Positions 33,343 through 42,155 of a DNA stretch of 52,469 bases are shown here, piece by piece. The translations under genes and the position numbers were made by a program. The stretch spans positions 1,103,965 to 1,156,433 of the forward strand of contig HG799462.1 in the NCBI GenBank assembly GCA_000531095.1, given 5' to 3'. Source of the stretch: Gemmata massiliana. Lineage in GTDB: Bacteria; Planctomycetota; Planctomycetia; Gemmatales; Gemmataceae. A model generated the notes under the pieces. That model saw only the letters and a program-made list of their open reading frames with translations, made no database searches and was not told the origin of the DNA. How positions within the stretch are numbered: the first letter of the stretch is position 1; the number at the start of each line of letters is the position of its first letter.

Positions 33343-34494
33343 ATGCTTCCACTGCCACAACTGCTCGCCGAACTCGTGCGGCTCCCGTCCATCAACTCGA
33401 TGGGGCGCACGGACCTCGATCCGACACTCGTGTACGAATCGCGCGTGACCGATTTCCTGGAAGCTCAGCTTCGTGCACTCGGAGGCGAGTTCTACCGCCA
33501 GCGCGTCGCCGACGGGCGCGAGAACCTCGTCGCCACGTACACCCCGCCCGGACCGGCGCCGGGCCACGTCCTGTTTGAAGCGCACCAGGACACGGTGCCC
33601 GTCGACGGGATGATCGTCGAACCGTTCGGCGCGCGGGTGGAGGGCGGGAAGCTGTACGGACGCGGGTCGTGTGACGTGAAAGGCGGCGGGGCGGTCATGC
33701 TCGCCGCGTTCGCACGGCTCATCCGGGAAAAACCGGCCAACTCCGCGAAAGTGACGCTCGCGTTCACCGTGGACGAGGAGCACGGGGGGGCGGGGATTCA
33801 GGAGCTAATGGCGTCCGGGTTCCGCGCGGACTGTGCCATCGTTGCCGAACCGACGCTGCTCAACATCGTGAACGCCCACAAAGGCGTCGCGCGGTGGATA
33901 CTCGAAACGACCGGACGCGCGTGTCACTCGTCGCGGCCCGAACAGGGTATCAACGCGGTGTACCGCATGGCCCGGCTCCTGCAAGGCATCGAGGAATACG
34001 CGCGCGTGTTACAGAGCGCGCCTCCGGACCCGATCCTGGGGCCGCGCACGATATCCGTGGGCCGCGTGACCGGTGGCGTGTCGCCGAACACCGTGCCGGA
34101 CTTCTGTCGCGCGGACCTGGACCGGCGCTTGCTGCCCGGCGAGACCTACGAGAGCGCGACCGCGGAACTCGAGACTGTTTTGAAGGCGCTACCCGGTGTG
34201 GATTTCCCGTTCACCCTCACGCGCAGTTCGGCCGGGTGCCTCCCCCTCAGCCCCGCACTCTCGGTGGACCTCGTGAAGCGCTTCGGCGCGACCATCGATT
34301 CCGTTACCGGGAGCCACACGGTTCACCCGGTTCCGTTCGGCACCGACGCCGCGACCGTTGCCGCCGCGGGCGTGCCGGTGATCGTGTTCGGCCCGGGCGA
34401 CATCGCACAGGCGCACACCAAGGACGAGTGGATCGACCTCGCACAGTTGGAGCCCGCGGCCGAGATCCTGTTCCGATTCGCCTGCGGAAAATGA
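33343..34494 (+). CDS. M20 family metallopeptidase (ArgE/DapE/ACY1-like)
   Basis: From ATG 33343 a 383-residue protein of the M20 zinc hydrolase family, which includes acetylornithine and succinyl-diaminopimelate deacetylases. Metal-ligand motifs are seen in order: LFEAHQDTVPVDG (His, Asp), GRGSCDVKGGGAVML (bridging Asp), FTVDEEHGGAG (catalytic Glu, metal Glu), VAEPT (Asp/Glu position), and a C-terminal His in GDIAQAHTKDEWI. The dimerisation domain begins near HKGVARWILETTGRACHSSRPEQGINA. The exact substrate cannot be set; no arginine or lysine gene is nearby. The longer open frame starts at a TTG without a ribosome site. Confidence 0.9.
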   Translation: MLPLPQLLAELVRLPSINSMGRTDLDPTLVYESRVTDFLEAQLRALGGEFYRQRVADGRENLVATYTPPGPAPGHVLFEAHQDTVPVDGMIVEPFGARVEGGKLYGRGSCDVKGGGAVMLAAFARLIREKPANSAKVTLAFTVDEEHGGAGIQELMASGFRADCAIVAEPTLLNIVNAHKGVARWILETTGRACHSSRPEQGINAVYRMARLLQGIEEYARVLQSAPPDPILGPRTISVGRVTGGVSPNTVPDFCRADLDRRLLPGETYESATAELETVLKALPGVDFPFTLTRSSAGCLPLSPALSVDLVKRFGATIDSVTGSHTVHPVPFGTDAATVAAAGVPVIVFGPGDIAQAHTKDEWIDLAQLEPAAEILFRFACGK

Positions 34495-34606
34495 GCACGA
34501 ACCACACTCAAAGGTACGGGCACCCGTGACAACGCGCCGAGTGTGACTTACACTAGTTCACGACGACCACCATTACTCGTACCACGTCGGGCTGATTCGT
34601 GACCTC

Positions 34607-34674
34607 CTGTAGCCGGCCCTTTGTGGGGCCGAGGCGCCCAACTAAGGGTGCCCGCCCCCGGAGGCCCGCGACAG
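34607..34674 (+). ncRNA. Possible multi-hairpin structured RNA or leader
   Basis: Within 68 bases are CGGCCC-tttgtg-GGGCCG (34614-34631) and GGCGCCC-aactaa-GGGTGCC (34633-34652), a weaker G/C stem to the right, and an enclosing CTGT/ACAG pair. The gap from 34495 to 34708 has no other feature. It is 35 bp upstream of the small Lys/Ala-rich gene, so it may be its leader. No known RNA family is recognised. Confidence 0.3.
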
Positions 34675-34708
34675 ACATCACCCCGACCGGTACCACACAG
34701 GGGCTGCC

Positions 34709-34882
34709 ATGAGCATCGTTCGGATGGGTATGTCGGAAGACAGTAAGTTCGGTGAAGGGTACGACGCGATTTTCGGTACGAAGAAGTCGGGCACCAAGAA
34801 GCCGGCCGCCAAAGCCGCGCCCGCCAAGAAGCCGGCCGCCAAAGCCGCGCCCGCCAAGAAGCCGGCCGCCAAGAAGAAGTAG
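34709..34882 (+). CDS. Short Lys/Ala-rich protein, histone H1-like tail
   Basis: A 57-residue protein (MSIVRMGMSEDSKFGEGYDAIFG, then a basic tail). The last 35 residues are built from KKPAAKAAPA units, coded by a 30-bp DNA repeat present about two and a half times. Such tails resemble eukaryotic H1 and bacterial H1-like DNA-binding proteins, so nucleic-acid or polyphosphate binding is plausible but not shown. AGGGG precedes the ATG by 6 bases. A strong bidirectional terminator follows 15 bp after the stop, supporting a real gene. The globular part is too short to classify. Confidence 0.75.
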   Translation: MSIVRMGMSEDSKFGEGYDAIFGTKKSGTKKPAAKAAPAKKPAAKAAPAKKPAAKKK

Positions 34883-34896
34883 TCCCCGAGCGGAAA

Positions 34897-34948
34897 CGAG
34901 AGCGGCCCGGGACCGGTGGATTCGACCACCGGTCCCGGGCCGCTCTCG
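34897..34948. terminator. Strong bidirectional terminator
   Basis: Arms of 23 bp (34897-34919 and 34926-34948, core AGCGGCCCGGGACCGGTGG) pair perfectly across 6 bases, followed on the plus strand by CTTTTAT. It separates the Lys/Ala-rich gene (+) from the large kinase gene (-) whose stop is at 34966. Confidence 0.9.
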
Positions 34949-34965
34949 CTTTTATATCTGCACCG

Positions 34966-37900
34966 TCACTCGAGGTCCGGTTTCATTTCGTCGGGCGCGG
35001 TCGGCAGTTCTTTCGGGTCGGCGCCCGCCTCGACCAGCTTCGAGCCGATCAGTTTCGAGTCGAGCGTAGCGGGGAAGTCGGCGTCCTTCACTGCGACGTC
35101 TGCCGGTTTGACGGCCGCGAGTTCCTTCACAGTTGGAGGGGCCGCGAGCGTCACTTTCCCGAGGCGCTTACCGGCCACGGAAGTCGGCTCGCCCACGTTA
35201 CCGATCCAGTCGTCCCAGCTCCATTCCTTCGCGGTACCCTCGCCGTGGAGCGGGCGGATCTGCGCGACCACGGCCGTTGCCTCGAAGTTCGCGTAGAGGT
35301 TGGGCTTCTTCACCTGCCAGTTCAACACGGATTTCCAGTCGGTCGGCTCGACGCCGTCGAGTTCCACGAGCGCGCGCCCGGCGAGCGGCACCCCGACGAA
35401 CAGGCACTCGTCCGCCTCCACGTCCAGTCTCATGAGGCCCGCGGTGCGCATCGTGTCAGCGGCCTTTGCGCCGCGCATCTCCACGATCGGCCCGGCCACC
35501 AGAGCCGTGACGCGAACGAACCGCGCCGCGCTCGCACTGGTCGCGACCGGCTTGCCGCCCGCTTCGGACAACAGCACCGGACCATCGAGCGCGGTGAGCG
35601 TGTCGGTCATTTCCAGGTTCAGCGGGCGGGTCACTTCGACCCACACGCCGCGCCCGCGCCCGCGGATCATGCAGTGGTCGAACACCACTCGAGGCACCGG
35701 TCGCGCGCCCGGGTCCATCTCCATCACCGGCTTGAGGTTCGGCAGGTACACGGCCGCGATCTGGGCGTCGTCCTTTTCGGAGAGCGTGAACGTGCAGTTC
35801 TTGAACGTGCAACTTCGGCCCCCGAGCACCGCGACCGCGGCCGTCACCTCGTTTTTCGGTCGGCTCGGTTTCAGGACGAAATGGATCCCGTCGAACGTCA
35901 CCTCGCCGGACTTCAACTTGAACAGGCTCTGATCGACGTCCTCGTCCTCCTGGCTCCCCAGGACAAACGCGCACCCGGGGTACGGCTTGAACGTGACGCG
36001 GAGTTCGCCCTCACTCGGCTTGGTCGCCGCCTTCAGCTCTTCACCGTCGACTTTCAGCGCGCCGTTGTGCCGGATCAGGATCGTATCCCCCGGGCGCACT
36101 TCCCGGAGGAGTGTGCGGAGGCTGGTGAACTCGCCCGGCGCGAGTTTCGTGCCCGCTTCCGCGGAAGGGTACCAGATCTTTTCCGCCAACTTGGAAGGTG
36201 CGATCGGTCGGGGCGGCGGCCAGAACGTGATGTCGGAGTACGCCAACCGGCGCGCACCAGCCAACGGCCCGTTCTTGCCGTCCTTGACGTGGAACACGGC
36301 GCCGAACGGTTCCGTCGTCTCCCCCTTGTTCTCCATGAACAGCGCGCGGTCGCTCTCCACCTGGAGCCGAAACGCTTTGTACGGGCTGTTCGAGACGACC
36401 GTGGCAATCGGGTTCTGGTCCGACCAGGGCGACTGCGTCAATTCGCTGCGGCTCTTCTCCGTGGTAGAGAAATCGGGTAGCCCCTTACATTCCTCGAAAG
36501 AGAACGAGCTTTTCAGTGTCCCGATCGGATGCACACGGTAGAAGGCGTTCGCGCGGCCGGGCTCAACCGAGAAACGCACATCTTTGAGTTTCTCCAAGCC
36601 CAGTCTCTCGCCGCGAACGCGGGTCACGGTTCCGTATTTGACGAGGTCCAGTGTCCCGAACGGGGGGCGGAGCTCCTTCCCACCGACCAGCGCGAACAGG
36701 CTGTCCGAGGCCGCAACCGACACGCCCGGCGCATCGGCCGGCACGACCGTCGCCGCTTCTACTTCAATAGCGGTCCCGCCGGGATTGAGCATGAACGACG
36801 ATCGCTTGATCGAAATTACGGACCGGACCGCGGGTTCGCTCCCACCGGCTTTGGTGACCTGTACGGCCGCGGTCGCGTGCGGGGCGAACCCGCTGTCAGT
36901 GATTGTTGCCTGCGAGCCCGCGGGGAGTTCCAACCCGACTACCCCGGGGGCAAACAGGCACCGCGTTACGGCGGTGGTGGTGGTGGCCCGTGTAACGACC
37001 ACCGCCCGGGTCTCGTGGTTATGACTCACCTGTGAACTATCCGGAATAAAGGCACAGTCGGTGAATTCGATCTTGGTTACTTCATCGATCTGGAGCCCTG
37101 CCGGGGCACTCGACGCAACAAGGGGAGGCTGCTCCTCGTCGTGGCGGAACTCGAACCAGACGTCGCTGATCGCAACGGATCCTGCACCCGCAATCCGCGC
37201 AGACGCTGAGCCAGGGGTCACAATAATCCGAGTCGTGCCGTTCCTCGCCCCAACGAGTTTCAGAGACGTCCCCCGGAACAAAATACCTTGGGGCAAGGCC
37301 TCCAAGTTGAAGTCGCGGGGACCGAGTTCCACCACTTCCGTGTTCGGGTCTTCGAGCTTCTTCGCTAACTCGTCGATCGTTTGCACCGGACCGGCTGCGG
37401 CCGGCAGTGTCACGGACGGAGTTGGTTGCGTACCCGAATCGGCGCCCTTCTTGTCTTTGCCTTGGTCCTTGTCTTTCGGTTGCGTGCTCACGAGGCCGGG
37501 AATACCGTGCGCGGGACCGGGATCGCCGGTGGAGACCAGAAACGCGACCACCGCCAGGGCTACCGCGACAACCGCCAGCACCCACCACGGGCGAATGCGA
37601 GGGGTTTGGGGCAGGAGCCGGAGTTCGGCGGGAACGGCTTTCGTCGCACTGTCGTGTGCGAGCGGGTCGGCGACGTGGAGGCGCTCTGCCAGACCCTTCA
37701 GGTGCGAGATCAGTTCGTTCGGCGTTTGGTAGCGGGCGCCCGGGCTTTTCATCATCATCCGAGCGAGGACCGCGGCCAGTTCGTCGGAAATGGCCGGGTT
37801 CAATTCGCGCGGGTCGAGGAAGTCGTCCTCCTGGTGCGCGCGGAGTTTCCGGGCCGCGGTCCCTTCGGGAACGGGGGGGCGCCCGGTGAGCGCGTGGTAG

Positions 37901-38832
37901 AAGGTGCAGCCGAGCGAGTAAATGTCGCTCCGCACGTCCGCGCGGCGCGGGTCAAGCGCCTGTTCCGGCGAAATGTAGTCGAACGTACCGAGCGTCACCC
38001 CGGACTGCGTGACGGTGCCGTTCACCAGTTCCGAGCCGAGGTACCGCGCGAGCCCCATATCGACGATCTTCGCGCGCCCGTCCGGGGTGATGAGAATGTT
38101 CGACGGTTTGATGTCGCGGTGAACGACGCCGCGCTCGCCCGCGTGGTTCAGCCCCGCGGCCACCTGCATCATGTAGCGCACGCACTCGCCGGGGGGCAGT
38201 TGCCCGCGCCGGTCGATGATGACCCGCAGGTTGTCCCCCTCGACGAACTCGAACGCGATGAAATTCAGCCCCTGGTCTTCCCCGCAGAAGTACACCCGCG
38301 CGATGTTCTCGTGGTCGAGTTTCGCGGCGGACCGGGCCTCTTGCTTGAACCGCGTGACACTTTCCGGGTCGCGTGCGGCTTCGGGGGGCAGAATTTTGAG
38401 CGCGACGATGCGCCCGAGTTCGAGGTCGCGGGCCTTCAACACGGCCGCCATCCCGCCGGAACCGATCGCCTCAATGAGTTCAAAGTGCCCCAGGCGTCGA
38501 CCCGCGATCGAGGGCGGCTCCCCGGTCACTGTGAGTGGAACCGTGGGGACGGGTTGAGGCGATTTCGCGTTGTGAGTGATGACCGTGGGTGCGTCGTCGG
38601 AATTCGCCGCGCCGCCCTGCGGGTGTGCGAGGAACTGCGCGATATCGGACTCGTTCGTGCGGGTCCGCGACGATCCGTTGCTCTGAATCAGTTCGGACAG
38701 GGAACTGGTCGGGCGGTGCGAATCCGTGGACCCCTCTTTTTTGGGGGGCGGTGCCGGCTCACCCGACGACGGTACCGGCCCAGCGATTTTCGCCGAGGAC
38801 GGACGGCCGGTCGGATCGGTCGGCGTTCCCAT
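34966..38832 (-). CDS. Ser/Thr kinase with C-terminal beta-helix domain
   Basis: About 1288 residues from ATG 38832. A Pro/Ser/Thr-rich N-terminal stretch leads to a kinase domain (about residues 112-385) with IGSGGMAAVLKA, VALKIL, HRDIKPSN, and DMGLAR in place of the usual DFG, followed by TLGTFDYISPEQAL. One membrane helix follows at about 415-436 (WWVLAVVAVALAVVAFLV), then a Lys/Asp-rich linker. The outside part of about 800 residues has repeated short strands such as IEFTDCAFI, CTFKNCTFTLSE and RVVFDHCMIRG, typical of right-handed parallel beta-helices (pectate-lyase-like). A surface sensor kinase is likely; the ligand, perhaps a carbohydrate, is inferred only. No ribosome site is strong. 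Confidence 0.9.
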   Translation of the reverse strand: MGTPTDPTGRPSSAKIAGPVPSSGEPAPPPKKEGSTDSHRPTSSLSELIQSNGSSRTRTNESDIAQFLAHPQGGAANSDDAPTVITHNAKSPQPVPTVPLTVTGEPPSIAGRRLGHFELIEAIGSGGMAAVLKARDLELGRIVALKILPPEAARDPESVTRFKQEARSAAKLDHENIARVYFCGEDQGLNFIAFEFVEGDNLRVIIDRRGQLPPGECVRYMMQVAAGLNHAGERGVVHRDIKPSNILITPDGRAKIVDMGLARYLGSELVNGTVTQSGVTLGTFDYISPEQALDPRRADVRSDIYSLGCTFYHALTGRPPVPEGTAARKLRAHQEDDFLDPRELNPAISDELAAVLARMMMKSPGARYQTPNELISHLKGLAERLHVADPLAHDSATKAVPAELRLLPQTPRIRPWWVLAVVAVALAVVAFLVSTGDPGPAHGIPGLVSTQPKDKDQGKDKKGADSGTQPTPSVTLPAAAGPVQTIDELAKKLEDPNTEVVELGPRDFNLEALPQGILFRGTSLKLVGARNGTTRIIVTPGSASARIAGAGSVAISDVWFEFRHDEEQPPLVASSAPAGLQIDEVTKIEFTDCAFIPDSSQVSHNHETRAVVVTRATTTTAVTRCLFAPGVVGLELPAGSQATITDSGFAPHATAAVQVTKAGGSEPAVRSVISIKRSSFMLNPGGTAIEVEAATVVPADAPGVSVAASDSLFALVGGKELRPPFGTLDLVKYGTVTRVRGERLGLEKLKDVRFSVEPGRANAFYRVHPIGTLKSSFSFEECKGLPDFSTTEKSRSELTQSPWSDQNPIATVVSNSPYKAFRLQVESDRALFMENKGETTEPFGAVFHVKDGKNGPLAGARRLAYSDITFWPPPRPIAPSKLAEKIWYPSAEAGTKLAPGEFTSLRTLLREVRPGDTILIRHNGALKVDGEELKAATKPSEGELRVTFKPYPGCAFVLGSQEDEDVDQSLFKLKSGEVTFDGIHFVLKPSRPKNEVTAAVAVLGGRSCTFKNCTFTLSEKDDAQIAAVYLPNLKPVMEMDPGARPVPRVVFDHCMIRGRGRGVWVEVTRPLNLEMTDTLTALDGPVLLSEAGGKPVATSASAARFVRVTALVAGPIVEMRGAKAADTMRTAGLMRLDVEADECLFVGVPLAGRALVELDGVEPTDWKSVLNWQVKKPNLYANFEATAVVAQIRPLHGEGTAKEWSWDDWIGNVGEPTSVAGKRLGKVTLAAPPTVKELAAVKPADVAVKDADFPATLDSKLIGSKLVEAGADPKELPTAPDEMKPDLE

Positions 38833-39078
38833 TTCGTTTCGTACCACGGTCGCGGGCGCGGCCCGCAAGAATTCCTATCGGCCGCCCCGACAGAAGGGAT
38901 TGGCGGCTCATTTGAACGGCTCCCCACAGACGGGAAACCAGCATCTTGCTCGCACGAGAGCGGACATCCGGCCCGCACGCAAAGACGCGATCACGAATTG
39001 AACGACTCAACTATAGCTTATTGCGCGCCCGGGTGTCAATTCGCACAAATTGTGGCGACCGGGCGAAGCGCGTAGCCA

Positions 39079-39116
39079 GCCCATTGTGTCGCACGCGGCG
39101 ACCGGACACAATGGGC
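39079..39116. promoter_or_regulatory. 12-bp inverted repeat upstream of the CAP gene
   Basis: GCCCATTGTGTC (39079-39090) and GACACAATGGGC (39105-39116) are perfect complements, 14 bases apart, and end 31 bp before the ATG at 39148. It could be an operator or a hairpin in the 5' leader; the sequence does not distinguish them. Confidence 0.45.
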
Positions 39117-39147
39117 CTCCAGAATTCTATCGCGCGGAGCAAGCCAA

Positions 39148-39630
39148 ATGAACCGGCTCGCTTGTTTACTGTTCGCGATCGCACTGAGTTTCTTTTCCGG
39201 CGCTCGCGCCTGCAACAAGAATGACGCCCCGCGTGAAGATTTGAAACTCACCGCGGACGAACAAGCCGTCGTCGATCTGACCAACGCGGAGCGGAAAAAA
39301 GCCGACCTGCAACCGCTGAAACCGAACCCGCAACTGATGGAAGCGGCCCGCGGTCACGCGCAAAACATGGCCAAACAGGACAAACTCGAACACGTATTGG
39401 ACGACAAAACGCCCGCCGACCGGACCAAGGCCGCGGGCTACAAGTCCGGCACCATCGGCGAGAACATCGCGTGGAACCAGAAGAGCGCGAAGGACGTCGT
39501 CGTGGGGTGGATGGGCTCGGAAATGCACCGCGACAACATTTTGAGGAAGGACTACACCGAGATCGGGGTTGCTGTGGCGAAGAACGAGAAGGGGGAACCG
39601 TACTGGGTACAGGTGTTCGGGAAGCCGTAA
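39148..39630 (+). CDS. Exported CAP/SCP-domain protein (YkwD-like)
   Basis: A 160-residue protein with a signal peptide (about 1-21, CLLFAIALSFFSGARA) ending near a Cys, which could be a lipoprotein site though the lipobox is not standard. The CAP domain fills the rest: LTNAERKKADLQPLKPNPQLMEAARGHAQNMA, LEHVL, GYKSGTIGENIAWNQ, VVVGWMGSEMHRDNILRKDYTEIGVAV and a C-terminal EPYWVQVFGKP. The usual CAP histidines are present in GHAQNMA and MHRDNIL. In bacteria, such proteins are secreted or cell-wall associated, with largely unknown roles. GGAG lies before the ATG. Confidence 0.9.
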   Translation: MNRLACLLFAIALSFFSGARACNKNDAPREDLKLTADEQAVVDLTNAERKKADLQPLKPNPQLMEAARGHAQNMAKQDKLEHVLDDKTPADRTKAAGYKSGTIGENIAWNQKSAKDVVVGWMGSEMHRDNILRKDYTEIGVAVAKNEKGEPYWVQVFGKP

Positions 39631-39693
39631 GAGCGTAACTCACACCAATACCCGCGGTTCATTTCACACTGTATTTCCCTTCTCGCGAAGGAC

Positions 39694-40389
39694 GTGAGCG
39701 AGGATCTCGTGAGCAAAACAATCGTCATTACAGGCGCGACGCGGGGATTGGGCCGGGCGCTCGTTTCGGCGTTCGTGGCGGCCGGGCACACTGTCATCGG
39801 GTGCGGGCGCAGCGACGGGCACGTGCGCGCCTTGCGCACCGAGTTCCCCACGCCGCACGACTTCAAGCAAGTCGACGTGACCGACGCGACCGCAGTGAGT
39901 TCGTGGGCGCACGAGGTACTTTCGCGGTTCAGCCCGCCGGACCTGCTCATCAACAACGCGGCACTCATGAACACCCCGGCCCCGCTGTGGAAGGTGCCCG
40001 CGGACGAGTTTCATTCGCTCCTTGATGTGAACGTGAAGGGCATTTTTCACGTGATCCGCGCGTTCGTTCCAGCGATGGTGGCACGAAAGACGGGCGTGAT
40101 CGTGAACCTTTCGAGCGGGTGGGGGCGCAGCACCGCACCGGACGTGGCTCCGTACTGCGCCACAAAGTACGCGGTAGAGGGGTTGACCCTCGCGCTCGCT
40201 CAGGAACTCCCGAACGGGATGGCCGCGGTGCCGCTAAACCCGGGGATCATTGACACGGACATGCTTCGACTGGCCTTTGCGGGCGGGGCGAGCAGTTACC
40301 CCAAGCCTGATGCGTGGGCAAAGCGCGCTGCGCCGTTCCTGCTGAACTTGAGCGCCAAGGACAACGGCCGACCGATGACGGTTTCGTAA
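39694..40389 (+). CDS. Short-chain dehydrogenase/reductase
   Basis: A 231-residue SDR. The NAD(P)-binding TGATRGLGRA motif begins at about residue 14, with DVTDATAV, the NNAAL motif, and the catalytic tetrad Asn (VNVKGIF), Ser (VNLSSGWG) and YxxxK (YCATKYAVEG). The classic PG motif follows (NPGIIDTDM). Substrate cannot be told. It starts at a GTG; a second GTG at 39709 has a better spaced GAGGA and would remove five residues. It lies 63 bp after the CAP gene and 30 bp before a secreted-protein gene, on the same strand. Confidence 0.93.
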   Translation: MSEDLVSKTIVITGATRGLGRALVSAFVAAGHTVIGCGRSDGHVRALRTEFPTPHDFKQVDVTDATAVSSWAHEVLSRFSPPDLLINNAALMNTPAPLWKVPADEFHSLLDVNVKGIFHVIRAFVPAMVARKTGVIVNLSSGWGRSTAPDVAPYCATKYAVEGLTLALAQELPNGMAAVPLNPGIIDTDMLRLAFAGGASSYPKPDAWAKRAAPFLLNLSAKDNGRPMTVS

Positions 40390-40419
40390 CGGTTCATGCT
40401 CCCAAGTAAGGAGGCTACC

Positions 40420-41016
40420 GTGTTGCACCTGCGGTTCGTGCGGTTCGTTCCGTGCGCGGCGCTCATATTTGCGTTCGCGTTCACTGCACCCACCGCGTCT
40501 CCGGCGCCGGTCCCCAAGCACCTGATGCCGAAGGACGAGCCGGTATGCTTCCCGACGCGGGTCGGGGACCGCATGGTGTCCCTGTGGCAGGGGAAAGAAC
40601 TCATCTGTGTCGTCACCAAGGTGGAGAAGACGGACGACGGGATCGCCGTGACGCAGGAGTTCGAGGACAAACAGGGCGCGCGGACGCACGATCAAACGGT
40701 GGTCGCGTCGGCCGCGGGGCTGAAAGTCGTGCGGTACTCCGACCGCGATCTCGACAAATCGGTGTGGTGGTTGAAACTCCCCCACGTCGACAACAACACC
40801 TGGACCGACAACTTACACGGGCAAGAAACCCGAACGCTCGGCTGGGAAGAGATCGAGGTCCCGGCCGGCAAGTTCAAAGCGATCCGCGTCGATCGAAACG
40901 ATAACCCCAACGGGACCGCGAAGACGTCCTACTGGTACGCGCCCGGACTCGGGTGTATCAAGTGGTCGGACGGAACCGCCTCGCGCGTTCTGACGGCGTT
41001 CAAACCGGGCAATTAA
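40420..41016 (+). CDS. Exported hypothetical protein
   Basis: A 198-residue protein with a signal peptide (FVPCAALIFAFAFTAPTASPAP). GTG 40420 is chosen because AAGGAGG lies 5 bases upstream, stronger than any site near the ATG at 40396. The mature part has beta-type segments (RMVSLWQGKELICVVTKVEK, GIAVTQEFED, LGWEEIEVPAGKFKAIRVDR, YWYAPGLGCIKWSDG). The EVPAGKFKAIRV and YAPGLG pattern is common in secreted bacterial proteins of the DUF3108-like type; I would not assign a function. It is 30 bp after the SDR gene and 34 bp before the isomerase gene. Confidence 0.75.
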   Translation: MLHLRFVRFVPCAALIFAFAFTAPTASPAPVPKHLMPKDEPVCFPTRVGDRMVSLWQGKELICVVTKVEKTDDGIAVTQEFEDKQGARTHDQTVVASAAGLKVVRYSDRDLDKSVWWLKLPHVDNNTWTDNLHGQETRTLGWEEIEVPAGKFKAIRVDRNDNPNGTAKTSYWYAPGLGCIKWSDGTASRVLTAFKPGN

Positions 41017-41050
41017 TCTCGCTGCACCATCCCTCTGGAGCCTCTCCCAA

Positions 41051-41938
41051 ATGACACCCAATCGCCGCACGTTCCTGTCCGCCGGCGCGGTAGCCGCGCT
41101 GGTTCCGTCGACCGGCCGGGCCGAACCCGAGTCGAAGGTCGCAAAACCGGGGCAGACCAAGAACACGAAGTTCGCCGTCAACATCGAGATGTGGTGGCGC
41201 AAGGAGCGGGATTATCTCAAGCGGCTCGAAGCCGCGGCCGCACTGGGCTTCAACGCGGTCGAGTTGTGGCCGTGGGAGAACAAGGATCAAAACGCGGTCG
41301 CCGAGACGTGCGAGCGGCTCGGGATCAAGATCGTGCAGTTCACCGCGTGGGGCTTCAAACCCGGCCTCAACGACCCCAAGAACCACAACCAGTTCGTGGA
41401 GAAGATCGAGAAAGGGTGCGAGGTCGCGAAAAAGTGGAAGTGCTCGATGATGTGCGTGGTGGCCGGCGACGACATCAAGGACGTGCCACAAGAGAAGATG
41501 CACGAGAACGTCATTGAGGGGCTGAAGAAAGGCGCGCCGATCGCGCAGAAGCACGGCATCACGCTCATCCTGGAGCCGATGAACATCCGCGTCGATCACA
41601 AGGGCCACTGCCTGTACGGGTCCGCACCGACTCTGAAGATCGTCAAGGAAGTCAACTCGAAGTACGTCAAGATTCTGTGGGACTTGTACCACATGCACAT
41701 CACCGAAGGCGACCTCTGCGGTCACCTGCGGGAGGGGTTCGCAGCAGACATGGTCGGCTACATCCAACTCGCCGACCACCCCGGGCGCAACGAACCGGGT
41801 ACGGGCGAGATCCACTACCCGCGCGTGCTGAAGGAACTGAAGGCCCTCGAGTACACCGGGTACGTCGGCCTCGAATGCACCCCACTGGGCACGGAAGAAG
41901 CCGCCGCACAAGCCGTTTACGCCGCCGATAACTGGTAA
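41051..41938 (+). CDS. Tat-exported sugar isomerase-like TIM-barrel protein
   Basis: A 295-residue protein. The N terminus NRRTFLSAGAVAALVPSTGRA is a twin-arginine signal. The rest is an AP-endonuclease-2/xylose-isomerase-like TIM barrel close to hydroxypyruvate isomerase: FAVNIEMWW, LGFNAVELWPWEN, IKIVQFTAWGFKPGL, ITLILEPMNIRVDHKG (metal-binding Glu), ILWDLYHMHITEGD (Asp and His), YIQLADHPGRNEPGTGEIHYP and GLECTP (last Glu). Metal ligands appear intact. Many planctomycete paralogues carry Tat signals. Substrate is not determined. GGAG stands about 13 bases before the ATG. Confidence 0.88.
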   Translation: MTPNRRTFLSAGAVAALVPSTGRAEPESKVAKPGQTKNTKFAVNIEMWWRKERDYLKRLEAAAALGFNAVELWPWENKDQNAVAETCERLGIKIVQFTAWGFKPGLNDPKNHNQFVEKIEKGCEVAKKWKCSMMCVVAGDDIKDVPQEKMHENVIEGLKKGAPIAQKHGITLILEPMNIRVDHKGHCLYGSAPTLKIVKEVNSKYVKILWDLYHMHITEGDLCGHLREGFAADMVGYIQLADHPGRNEPGTGEIHYPRVLKELKALEYTGYVGLECTPLGTEEAAAQAVYAADNW

Positions 41939-41949
41939 GTCAACTTGCC

Positions 41950-42109
41950 CGCCAGGGGTTGCACTCGCGTCGCTCGCTCCACCCCTGGCTACACGCTGCC
42001 GCCCCTATCGGGGCTTAAAACCGAACTCGCATCTGGTCTCTGCCTTCTGTTCTCTGCCCTCTGCTTTTGTGGCCAATCTGATTTGGTTTTGATCTGCGTT
42101 CATCCGCGA
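41950..42109 (+). repeat. Dispersed non-coding repeat, copy 2
   Basis: It contains CGCCAGGGGTTG...CACCCCTGGCTAC, CGGGGCTTAAAA, a pyrimidine-rich stretch with CTCTGCC repeats, and GATCTGCGTTCATCCGCGA, in the same order as at 29362-29465. It fills most of the gap between the isomerase-like gene and the next gene at 42156. Confidence 0.7.
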
Positions 42110-42155
42110 TTCCTTCCCTCCCCGTTCCCCGCCTCCCTCCTTCGAGCACATCCCC

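Noticed and set aside
34752-35069. A 105-codon Arg/Pro/Ser-rich frame over the Lys/Ala-rich gene
   Set aside because: It is the repeat of the small gene read in another frame, then runs through the terminator.
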